A stretch of 64,000 bases of DNA from Sepioteuthis lessoniana (lineage: Eukaryota; Mollusca; Cephalopoda; Myopsida; Loliginidae), in assembly GCA_963585895.1 (NCBI GenBank), contig OY757904.1, positions 90,453,141 to 90,517,140 of the forward strand, in the 5' to 3' direction. The number at the start of each line of letters is the position of its first letter. Position 1 is the stretch's first letter. The position numbers were made by a program, and so were the translations under genes. A model generated the notes under the pieces. The model searched no databases and was not told where the DNA came from. It saw only the letters and a list, made by a program, of their open reading frames with translations. This document shows positions 1 through 10,400 of the stretch, piece after piece.

Positions 1-990
1 ATTCAACAAGTTTTTTTTTTCTTTTTCTTTATCAGAATTGGTCTTCTGGCCAGGAATGGGCGATCCCTTTTTATTTCAAACCGCTGACAATTTTCCATGA
101 AAGATTAAACTTTGACCATATATGGTCAAAGTTTAATCGTTTGCATATTTCCCACTGGATCGCCTTTCCAACAAGTTATGCCTGCTCTTGAACTCTTTCT
201 GTACCAATTTTCCCCATTCGCTAACTATGTGGTTGACAACTTCATCTCTCTCCACTTGCTATTCTATTGTCTATCATTTATTCTAGTTTCAATGCAATTG
301 GTTCTCATGGTATTTTTATAAGCTGCTATTTAATGGTTTTCTTCAAAGTTGTCCATGCAGTTGTTGTTGTTTTCAATTTTTATTTTCTAGATTTTATATT
401 TCCAAATTTGCCGCTTTTCCTTGTCTTATTTTGTCTTTTTTCAGCTTTCGGCAGTTGTAATTCGACTTTCTTAGATTTTTCTTTTGTATTCTTTGAGTCT
501 GTGAATTGCTTCATAAACCCAATCATTGACGGTGGAAAAAAACCTTGTCTTTCTTCATTTCTTTTAACATAGTCTGACATGGTCATCACTCTGTTGTAAG
601 GCCTTGTATAATATTATCAATTTTCTCGTTTTATGGTTTATGTTTGTTAGGTTCTCTCACATCCAATTTAAAAATAACCTCGAATATCTTACCAGGGAGA
701 TTGCCCACGTATTTATTTCTTTTTATTAAGTTTCTGCTGTAGAGTTTAGTTTCAATAAGTTCCTTTGTTCTTCCGATCTGCTTTTCTCTTTTTTTTAATT
801 CTGTTTACATAACGGTATCTGCTTTTTATATTTTCTGGTATTTTATCCTTCCTGTTCTTCAATCGTCTTGATACTTCCCTGATTTTGTAGTTCTATTCCT
901 TCTGTTGTCTCTCTTTTTTCGTTTACTGATTTAAAACATTGCGCATTCTTTCTTACCAAAAATTCATCTCTATGTCTTGGCTGAAGATAC
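1..990 (-). pseudogene. LINE ORF fragment, RT thumb to zinc knuckle and endonuclease start (restriction-like-endonuclease type)
   Basis: Reading the minus strand from about 980 downward, broken frames match the C-terminal half of a non-LTR retrotransposon polyprotein. The order is an RT-thumb segment around 'EINTWAISLVRYS' (near 665-700), 'KTRKLIILYKALQQSDD' (near 590-640), a basic linker rich in Lys and Glu (380-560), 'RDEVVNHIVSEWGKLVQKE' (about 190-240; the last Cys of a CCHC knuckle reads Trp) and an 'ARRPILI' stretch near 40-60 that corresponds to the PD motif of a restriction-like endonuclease, with the D lost. Stops and frameshifts occur throughout, so it is dead. The same family occurs at 24.2-27.1 kb and 27.9-28.3 kb, where the knuckle is intact. 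The element runs off the left edge. Family assignment is by remembered motif order; the exact clade (R4, NeSL or Hero-like) is not resolved. Confidence 0.7.
103..138. repeat. 36-bp perfect palindrome inside the LINE fragment
   Basis: Bases 103-120 (GATTAAACTTTGACCATA) are followed directly by their exact reverse complement at 121-138, with no spacer. Read on the minus strand, the first arm encodes the expected LINE residues ...RLNFDH and the second arm is an inverted copy that interrupts the reading frame. It therefore looks like a fold-back duplication rather than a conserved regulatory site. Confidence 0.95.
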
Positions 991-2281
991 TGTTTGTATT
1001 AGGGTTTCAGTTTTTTCTTTGGTTTTTGTTTTGTTTCTGTTTTTTTTATTTTTTGTTTTTGTTTTTTGCGTTCTTTTTCAAATAATTTTCTTGTCCTTTT
1101 TTACTTTATCCATCATTTCTTTTTGGTTCTATGGTTCCCTGGTATTTATATCTATTTTTATCCAAGTGTCTTGATGTTTTTCTGATTACATTGTTCAATT
1201 TGCTGATATTGTTTTTGTGGTTGTTGTCTTACTTTTGAAGGAACAATCCCATCAATAGTACAGATCAATTAAGATGATAGTAGATGAGTAGTATCCAGCT
1301 CTCTCCTAACCATTTATGAAGAGAACTCTCATTTGTTTTTCTGGATTATTATTTTTAGCTCTAAGAATATGGAGACAGGGGGGAATATTATTTCAGAATT
1401 TACTCTCTCACGGTTGTTAAATTCTCAAGTAATGTCTTTCTTTTCAAAACAAACCTGTAAAATTAGAATCCCAGCTTTGATACGTAAGAAAATTACAATA
1501 ATTTTATTTGAAATACTTCCTAATATTATTCTGAAGTTTTTTTTTTTCTGATTCAACAACTATTTTTGCTTCCATCACCTCATCAGCAATTAATTGTATT
1601 CACTCATTATGAATTAATATAACTTGATTTTCATAATAAACATCGCATTGTCTCAGGTGGCACTGTATCTTTCCAAATTGCTATTTTGATATTCTTCTCA
1701 GTATTCGAAACGACTTCAGCGGTTCTGAAGTTTTAATTCTACACGGTTTGGAGGAACTTTCGCATAGTGTAGAAAAGAGACTTTTCAAGTGGACATGGTC
1801 TAACAAAAGGCATGAATCAACCAATGAATTTCAGATTACAGCTGAAATTTATTTCTACAGTGGTAATCGTAATATTCCGAAGAAGTCGCTCCCAGTTGGC
1901 AAAGGAGTGTAACAGTTACAAGATTTCACCACACTGACATTTAGAGTTACTCATTTTGAAACATACGATGAGAAACTAGTGGATGATGACTGGTAGTTTT
2001 TGTCACAAATGAACTTGTATTTGTAGGAGAGACGCCTTATTTAACAGTTTCATAAATAAAAGTCATCCTAAAACGACAGAATGAATGTCATAGAAAACTT
2101 GTCTTGATAACACAATTTGCTATTCTTTTGTTTTCTTTAAATATCATCCAGTAGATTACTTTCATTTAACGGTCAATAATTTGTTCGATAGTAAAATTTT
2201 GTTTCTCAAATAATTTCATTGCGATTTTTTCTCCTTTTTATGTGTTCAGCGATACACTTACGTTTCTAACAGTTTATTCTT
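991..2281. other. AT-rich, T-run-rich stretch with no gene seen
   Basis: The stretch 1000-1250 is strongly T-rich on the plus strand and may be the decayed upstream continuation of the minus-strand LINE, but no motif could be read. From 1250 to 2281 there are only short, low-complexity open frames, and I see nothing to support a gene. Confidence 0.5.
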
Positions 2282-2304
2282 CACACACACATACACACAC
2301 ACAT

Positions 2305-2353
<49 letters not shown>
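2282..2353. repeat. (CA)n/(TA)n compound microsatellite
   Basis: About 46 bp of CA repeat with a few TA interruptions passes directly into about 25 bp of alternating AT. Confidence 0.97.
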
Positions 2354-2357
<4 letters not shown>

Positions 2358-2413
2358 TACTACGTAAAAATAAACTTAAAATGCATATACTTTACCATAT
2401 CAAAGCACTGCGA

Positions 2414-2440
2414 ATAGATAGATAGATAGATAGATAGATA
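2414..2440. repeat. (ATAG)n microsatellite
   Basis: Nearly seven perfect ATAG units. Confidence 0.95.
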
Positions 2441-3936
2441 CTCCTAGCTATAAAATAACCTATTAGTCAAATCTCTGAATTCCCTTCACTTTTACCTTGT
2501 AACTTGTAAATGCCAATAAATATAGTCTGACTTAAGATGTTTTTCTGTGTTTAAAACATGTTTGCTGAAACCCCACCCAAGATTGTAAAATTCTTCCACA
2601 ATGGATGCAAGAGAAGATCTAGCAAATTCAGTATACTAAATTGTATAACTAATTTATACTTAACATAAAAACATATATTAAATTATTGTTTCTGTTCAGT
2701 TCTTAACCTCGTAAATCAAACCTCCACCATTAACATCTTAACCCACATCATTTTTTAAACATTTCATTTTCTATTTCATTCTCGTGGAGCTGGAATCCAT
2801 TTTGACAAGATTTATGTTCTTTGATTTTGAACATTTTAGGCATTATATTATCTATGGTTGTTGGATAATGTCTTAAGCCTTTCTATAGTCTACCAGTGCC
2901 ATGGGTATATTTTTCTTTTTTGTTTTTCCGTCCCTCAATATATTTTAGTCTATGCATAACAGGTTGTTCTCTCGTGTTTCTTTTTTGTTTTTGACAATCT
3001 TTCTTATTTATTATTGCTTGCAAAGGAAAAGAAAAAGCCTCGAAGGAATAAAACTTCGTCATATTATTTCACACGAGCAATAAATAGTGATCTTCTCTGA
3101 AGTCTTAGTCGCAACAAATATTTTCCATGACTCTTCCAAGTATTCTAGCCTATTTGAGTAGTGCTGTGATCTGAACAGTCTTAATTCTTCTTTGGATCTC
3201 CAGTTTCTTCAGTCTCTTTTCCAGGTTCTTCAACTATAACGGCTGTCACTGTCACCTTCATTCTTCACATTTTCTGATCTCTAATAAAGTCCAGTTATTT
3301 ATCCAGTTTTCTCTTTCCTTTACTTTTGTTCTATGATCTGCTGGAACGACGAAGTCCACAAATTAGCAAGTTTTCTTTTTGTTGACTCTGACTCAGTTTA
3401 GTCTACTGGCCGGAATTTGACAATCTGTTTCTATTTCAAAATCCCAGAAAATTGTCTGCGTCTCATTTTCAGAACACTATTAATGGAACATTCTAGAATC
3501 AGGTGGCCTTATAAATATAAGGAAAGACATAAAAGCTTCATAAATATGTGGATATATAGAAAAAAAAACCTAAACAATTGTGAAGGAAGACTCGTTGGGG
3601 AGAGGTTAGTACAATTTTCTTTTTTAAAAAATAACACTGGATTTTCTATGACTTGTAAAATCTGCTGGTGAATTTTTGTTATATTTTAATCTAAGAATCT
3701 TGATTTATTTCTAATCGACTAAATTGTTTTACCAGGTGCAACTATCACGAGTCAACTTAAGAATTGTTTGAATTTACCGCGCCAAACTTAGAAATTTAGC
3801 ATTCCACCTCCACTAAAAATAAATAAAATAAAAACCTGGCAGGGCCTGTATCGGATGACAAGATAAAATATATCCCAAAATTTCTTTGAATATACGTCAG
3901 TCCTGGACTTTAACTAAGTTAAAACTTAAGGTGAAA
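2441..3936. other. AT-rich DNA, no feature seen
   Basis: The longest frame (3417-3671, 84 codons) has no recognisable domain, and the composition is that of the surrounding non-coding DNA. Confidence 0.5.
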
Positions 3937-4092
3937 GGATTTATTTTTATTTATTTATTTATTTTTTTTCTACTTTTATTTTTATTTTATTTATTTATTT
4001 CTATTTTTATTTTACTTTTTTTTATTTATTTATTTATTTTTTTAAAATTTTTTTTTTATGTTATTTTTTTTATTTTATTTTTATTTTTTTCT
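3937..4092. repeat. (TTTA)n-like T-rich low-complexity tract
   Basis: Imperfect TTTA/TTTTA units on the plus strand form about 150 bp immediately upstream of the RTE element. The frame that crosses it is an artefact of the repeat. Confidence 0.9.
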
Positions 4093-4374
4093 CCGCGTAC
4101 TCATGGGAAGCAGCATAGTGTACGTGAAGGTGTTCGAATTCGCAATGCCTAATATTTCCTGAACGTTTGAGTCTTGCGGCTTAACGCTCAGGATTGTCAG
4201 TTCGATCGGGGAACTACTGCTGCTCATCTATAAGAGTGGCTTCTATAGATGAGAATAAAAACAGCCATCGAAAGATAACCATGACTCATACTCAAACCAC
4301 AGTCACAAACCGCATCGCTCTTCGCGCGGGTAAAAAAAGGGGCGCGTCCTGCTGAGGTTGGAGCCCTGGCCCCA

Positions 4375-5445
4375 GTGTTCGAAAAATCAGCTACAGAGCC
4401 CAAACTACTAAAATGCAAACAAACAATACAGATAGCGACATTTAACGTTAGAACCCTAAATAGAATAGGTCAACTACCAGAGCTAACTGCATCAGCCGTA
4501 GAACATAAGATAGACATAATCTGTATACAAGAACATCGATACACTCACACCGAAGATATCAAATATCACGAAACTGGCAATGGATGGATGCTGGTGACTG
4601 TATCGGCGTGGAAAAACTCTGTCAATGCATCGGTAGGAGGGGTGGGAATGCTTATAGGACCAAGAGCGTTAAAAACACTTAATAGCATTGAGAGAATACA
4701 ACCTAGGATGATGGCCGCAACGTTTAATGGCAACCCCAAAGCAACGATCATCTCCTGCTACAGCCCTACCAATGTCAGCGAAGAAACCGAACTAGTCACC
4801 TTCTACGAGGAGCTATCCTCCCTAGTACGTAGCATTCCGAAACACAACCTGCTAGTCATTGGCGGAGATATGAATGCACAAATCGGGAAAAACAGAAACA
4901 ACAAATACAGCCTACACAACACGTCAAACAGGAATGGACAACATCTAATTGATTTCATGATAGAAAATAGATTAACATGCCTCAATACAAACTTTCAAAA
5001 AAGGGAGGGAAAATTATAGACCCACACATACGCGAACAAGAGTAAAGCACAGATAGACTACCTCTTTATAAACAGAAAATGGAAAAATAGTGCGATGAAT
5101 TGCGAGGCATACTCCACTTTCGAGGGCGTGTCCTCCGATCATCGGATAGTCACGGCCAAAATACGTCGAAGCCTACGAAAAAACTCCACACGAACAGTGA
5201 CAACTAGGCGCTATGACTGGGAACTACTTAACAACAGAGACATTAGAGACAAATATGCTTTAGAATTAAGAAACAGATTCGAAACACTACAAGAGAAGAC
5301 AGAAAAAGTTACCCCAAATGACGAATATGAAAACTTTGTTGAAGCACACCTAGAAGCGGCATCAAAGTGTATCCCAACAAAACCTAGAACTAAATATAGA
5401 GTCCCTTGGGAAACGTCAGAGGTTAGAGAAAAAGTGCACTCGTGA
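4375..5445 (+). pseudogene. APE-type endonuclease domain of RTE copy 1, split by a TAG
   Basis: One reading frame runs from 4375 to 5445 with a single internal stop (TAG, 5017-5019). Before the stop it carries the AP-endonuclease signatures of LINEs: 'TFNVRTLNR' (catalytic Asn), 'ICIQEHR' (catalytic Glu), 'YSPTN' and 'GGDMNAQIG'. After the stop it continues with 'QIDYLFINRKW' and the closing 'SSDHRIV' motif, whose Asp and His complete the active site. The stop therefore separates the catalytic His from the rest. In an intact element this domain nicks the target DNA to prime reverse transcription. ATG at 4375 is the first in the frame, but the true start of the element ORF is not certain. Confidence 0.85.
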
Positions 5446-5697
5446 AAACTGCCTCCAAAAGCTCTCGGAAGAACCCAACAAACACAAATGCCCGAAAACT
5501 AGAAAAAGCACAATATCAATTAGCAGGAATATATCTAAAAGAACAGGCAGAATACATACAAAATCAGATAGATAAGATTAGAGACTCGGTGGAAGATAGA
5601 CAATCCAGGATAGCCTGGCAAACAATAAACGAAGTAAGTAGAAGGAAGAGCACAGCCAAAGCAAAATTGAAAGCTGCAAGCCAACAAGAAAGAGTAA
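5442..5697 (+). pseudogene. Linker between endonuclease and RT, RTE copy 1 (shifted frame)
   Basis: The reading continues in a different frame from 5442 as a charged, Lys/Glu/Gln-rich segment ('EKAQYQLAGIYLKEQAEYI', 'QIDKIRDSVEDRQSR'). It is probably helical, as is usual between endonuclease and RT of RTE elements. At about 5697 the frame changes again: this copy reads AGAGTAAACTGTGG, whereas the second copy near 39680 reads AGAATAAAACTGTGG, so one A has been lost here. Confidence 0.75.
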
Positions 5698-7300
5698 ACT
5701 GTGGGAACAGCATTTCAAAAATCTACTAGGAAGCCCACCGAAAATAACGGATGAACCGATCACCAGAATTATCAGTAAGCAATTAGACATTAAACTAGGG
5801 CCTTTCACCAAAGAAGAACTCGACTCGGTTCTTAAAAAAATTAAAAATAGGAAAGCTACAGGGCTAGACGAGATCCCCCCAGAAGTGTGGAAGACTAGAA
5901 AATTCGACGATATACTGCTCCGGCAATGCAACGCTGTCTATAGTTAAAATAGGATAAAAAGATGGATGAAGGGATGCATCCTTCCTTTCCCTAAAAAAGG
6001 CGACCTCGGGTTAGCCAAGAACTACCGAGGGATAACGCTTACATCCATAGCAGCCAAAATCTACAATGCCCTACTACGAAACCGCATAGAACCCAAAATA
6101 GACAACATCCTTAGGAAAAACCAAAATGGCTTCCGGAGAAATAGATCCACAACCTCACAAATATTGACCATCCGTAGAATCCTTGAAGGCGTCCGGGCAA
6201 AAAACCTTCAGGCGACATTACTATTTGTCGACTTTACCAAGGCCTTCGATTCCATCCACAGAGGGAAAATGGAACTAATCCTACTAGCATACGGCCTACC
6301 AAAAGAAATCGTAGCAGCAATAATGATCCTCTACAAAAACACAAAAGTAAAGGTACGTTCACCAGATGGAGACACGGAATACTTCGACATTGTTGCAGGA
6401 GTACTACAAGGAGACACGCTAGCCCCATACCTCTTTATAATCTGTCTAGACTACGTGCTTAGAACTTCGATCGACAAAATCAGAGAAAATGGCTTCGAGC
6501 TGACTAAGAAAAGAAGCAAAAGGTACCCCGCAAAAACAATCACAGACGCCGACTACGCTGATGACTTAGCGCTACTGGCGAATACGCCTAATCAAGCAGA
6601 GACACTACTGCATAGCTTGGAACGAGCTGCAGCAGGCATTGGCCTCCATGTCAATGCGCACAAAACTGAATATATGTGTTACAACCAAACGGGCAACATT
6701 ACCACTCTAGACGGAGCCTCTCTGAGGCTAGTGGACAAATTCACCTACCTAGGAAGTAGAGTCTCATCAACAGAAAACGACATCGACACACGGCTGACGA
6801 AAGCATCGACGGCTATAGATAGGCTCTCAATAATATGGAAATCAGACCTGACCGATGAAATGAAGCGCAGTTTCTTCCAGGCAGCAGTTGTATCGATACT
6901 GCTATATGGATGCACTACATGGACGCTAACCAAACGGCTGGAGAAGAAACTTGACGGCAACTACACAAGAATGTTGAGAGCAATACTGAACAAGTCCTGG
7001 CGACAACACCCCACGAGACGCCAACTGTACGGCCACCTACCTCCCATCACGAAAACTATACAGGTCAGACGAGCCAGACACGCCGGACACTGCTGGAGAA
7101 GCAAAGACGAGCTTGTAAGTGACGTACTCCTATGGACCCCCACATATGGCCAAGCAAAAGCAGGTCGACCAGCCCAAACTTACATACAGCAGCTATGTGA
7201 GGACACAGGATGTAACCCAGAAGACCTGCCGGAGGTGATGAACGATAGGGAAAAGTGGCGAGAGATGGTCAAGGATATCCGTGCTGGCGGCACGTCTTGA
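5698..7300 (+). pseudogene. Reverse transcriptase of RTE copy 1
   Basis: The frame from about 5698 encodes 'KLWEQHFKNLL', 'FTKEELDSVLKKIKNRKAT' and 'DEIPPEVWK', meets a TAA at 5945-5947, then stays open from the ATG at 5966 for 444 codons. In that stretch, RT motif 'FVDFTKAFDS' is at residues 87-96, 'GVLQGDTLAP' at 145-154 and the catalytic 'YADD' at 197-200, followed by the 'FTYLGSRVSS' segment and a C-terminal 'RHAGHCWR...' region typical of RTE-like RTs. The catalytic Asp residues are all present, so the RT core is intact here; the upstream stop and frameshifts are what disable the copy. The stop at 7298-7300 merges into the (TGA)n tail. Confidence 0.9.
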
Positions 7301-7325
7301 TGATGATGATGATGATGATGATTAG

Positions 7326-9474
7326 TAGTAGTAGCATTAGTATTATATATTACATATTATATATAACCTAGCAGATATAGTTGTTGCATTTAGTTTTCAC
7401 AAACTCTTTTCAAAAAATCAACCTTTAATCGTATTATGGCTGTTGTCAGGTGAGTGTTCATTTATGGAAAACAAACCAGATAAGCCTTTCACTGCTAGTA
7501 GCACACTGGCAAAATTCGTTTTTGCGTAGTAGTTTCCACACACAACTTCGGCTCGAATTGGTTGATATACAGTCAGATATTAAACCACCTTCTAAACAAT
7601 GACAAAAGTTCCTGCTCGTTTGGGGGGACAAGTAGATTGATCCACTTTCAACTCCGGTGAGAGTATTTTTTATTTAAGGATTTTAACACATGCCAGTCAC
7701 TGACTCACGATACTTTGTTCTGTACTTAGTAACTATGACACACTCACTCATATTACATATGTACACTGTGACAGCTCTATGAACTTTTCATCTACCATAA
7801 CCATTATGATATAAAAATAAAACATTCATACAAGGACTTTCTAATTAATTCTTCATGTTCCCCTCATAAGTAAACTTTTATATGTAAATAATATTTGTAA
7901 ATACTTGATATTTTTGTTTCATCAAACACTCTCTCTTCCTTATTCTTGCATTCCGATTTGTTTGTTTATATTGTTGATTTTAGTTTTTATTTCATTTATT
8001 TACTTATGTGCTTCCCTCTGTTTGTTCTGCAAAGGACAGCAATGTGAAAAGGGGAATCGCATCTTAATGAGTAAACATAATTCTCATACAAAGGGAAGAT
8101 TTCGAGTGAGAAAAACTTATGGTATAATTTGAAAAAAGCCTAAACATACATAACACTGACTGTGCCGTGGTTTAATAGTTATTGTCGTGGGAAATGGACT
8201 CGGTGTATACGATTTCAAACATTGACTAGACTATTTGGATTTCTCATAACGCTAATACATTTGGGAAAGACATAAATCACTCTAATTTGCTACAGCTATG
8301 GGCAAATAGTAGGACAGACTGGATCTTTTAGCTTTGATTAGTCAAGTCAAACCTGTTAAACTTCGCTAATAAAAATTGACCTTATGTCACATCTTGCCCG
8401 TGAAAAGGGGTTCGTAAATGCATACAAAATACTAATCGTTACATATGAATATCAAAACAAAATATTTCCACAACATATGGAAAAAGTATGCCAGTCATCA
8501 AATATATTAAAAATAGTTTGCAAAGTTTGAGATTGACATTTCTGTCTAATGATGCTCCATGGTGTTGTTAGAGAAAAGATGTATGAACCATTGAATTTAA
8601 TCTCATAAAAAGAAAACATTATAGGAGAACAGGACACGTTATACATGATATCAAGATGTCTAGACTTCTAGCTGTGCGAAGTCAAGGTTAGTCAGTGCCA
8701 ATTAAAAAAAAAAAAAGAAGCTAATATCTGTACTTTTTAAAGTTGTGTTTTTGATGAAACAGAGGATTGTACAAGTGTAACACTCTCCATACCTACCAGT
8801 TTTCACTAAATGCAACTCTTTCTCAACTGATAAACTAAAAATTCATCTCATTGGTAACATTTGAGGATGTGGAATATATTATCAGAAAATATTATCCGAA
8901 AATATTAATAGAAATATGACAGTGAATCTTCACTTCATGGCAAAAGAAAAGTTCCAAAGGTACTTCGACCAACGATTTTACTCAATAAAGTGAACAAACG
9001 TTTTGGTCTTTTTTCTTATAGGATTTTCATTTTTCTTTTTATTAGTATTATCTTGTGATTATAATTAAAGAAGAAATGATAGCTATCTCCTCCCTGATCC
9101 AGCACTCCTTCCAGAATTCTGGTAGGTTTTAGTTGTGCTTAAATGATCAAATGTGTCAAAAGTAGTTTGCAAAATTCGTGTTGGAAATTTCTCTTTAATG
9201 ATGCGCCAAATCCTTAGAAAGAAATGTCCAATACGTAGACAGGTAAATCATTTGATGTTGACAGTGATCAAATAAAAAAATTTAACTCGAGAATAATATA
9301 CGTTAAGTATGGTAAATGCCAAAGGAAATATTTTGAAAAAAATTAGGGTTGCATTGTTCATTTCTGTCTTCAACTTCGGTGTCAATTCTTTAAAAAACCT
9401 AATCTCACTAATATGAGGCATTTTAGAAATTCAATAGTAACCCTAATTTTTTCAACAGAAGAATTCGACAGACT

Positions 9475-9480
<6 letters not shown>
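7326..9480. other. AT-rich DNA; one pair of similar ~45-bp segments
   Basis: No coding signal. Segments around 8514-8562 and 9163-9211 resemble each other (both read TAGTTTGCAAA... followed by TTTCT.T.TAATGATGC), suggesting two diverged copies of an unidentified repeat. Nothing else was recognised. Confidence 0.4.
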
Positions 9481-9533
<53 letters not shown>

Positions 9534-9575
9534 CATTATTATTATTATTAATATTATTATTATTATTATCATTAT
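9481..9575. repeat. (CT)25 followed by (ATT)n microsatellite
   Basis: A perfect 50-bp CT run passes into about 45 bp of imperfect ATT repeat. Confidence 0.97.
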
Positions 9576-10353
9576 TTTTTCCTCTCTCACTATAACGATC
9601 TGTACGTCAGTATTTTCCCTTCTGAGTTCCTTCGTGTTCTTTCTCATTTTTTAAATTTCTCTTTCTTTCGAACTTATTTTCCTTTTTCTTTCTTCCTTCT
9701 ATTCATTTATTCATCATGTTCATTCAAATAAGTTGAAAGGATATCGGTTGACCGATGCTCCGGCATTCTTAATTCACCTGTACAACTGATGTCACCATCT
9801 CGAAACAATAAACAGGAAATACATAGCTATACGTAAAAAAATTGCTTAATTTATAACGGAAACAATGCCAGAAATAAAAGAAAACAAATAAACAAATGAT
9901 TATAATGATTGAATATCAAATGTACTGGTGAATACAGAAAATAAATAGAAACCAACTCATTCTTATGACTACAACAAAGAAGAACACTAACTCTAAAATA
10001 TAAGGAATAGAAAATCAATTCAATTACAATAAGTGATCTGCTTTACATTAGAAGTTAAAGTTGGAAAAGAGTGTTAAGGCACACTACAAACGTAAAAAGT
10101 ATATGTACACGAAGTGCAGTTACAAATGTATCTATGTGAATTTAGAAAATCACTAAAAGAATTTACAAAAATCTTCGAAAATAACTATGATAGCAATAGG
10201 AAAAAATGACGTATTTTGTTAGTCAAAAATAATAGATTTTGTTGGTTGGGTGTTTTTAATGAGTATAATACAGACACGATGAAGCTGTCAGATTGTTTTC
10301 ATATGGAAATCACGTCACCTCGCTTACGATCAATATAAAAGGAAACTAAACAA

Positions 10354-10400
<47 letters not shown>

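Larger units (their letters stand above)
4093..7325 (+). mobile_element. RTE-like non-LTR retrotransposon, long but inactive copy (copy 1)
   Basis: The order is a ~280-bp 5' leader (about 4093-4374), an APE-type endonuclease (4375-5445), a linker, a reverse transcriptase (to 7300) and a 3' end made only of (TGA/ATG)n at 7299-7325. The APE endonuclease, single RT ORF and short trinucleotide tail without poly(A) fit RTE-like LINEs; I did not run a phylogeny. Breaks seen are an in-frame TAG at 5017-5019, a frame change near 5440, a one-base loss near 5697 and an in-frame TAA at 5945-5947. A second copy lies at 39451-41295 and a 3' fragment at 37909-38336. Start coordinate is approximate and no target duplication was found. 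Confidence 0.85.

Noticed and set aside
4224..4418. Minus-strand frames opposite the RTE-like element (also 6234-6428, 6745-7143, 40727-41167)
   Set aside because: They are shadows of the endonuclease and RT reading frames.
9413..9647. Frames with Ser-Leu or Arg-Glu runs
   Set aside because: They are translations of the (CT)n/(ATT)n microsatellite.
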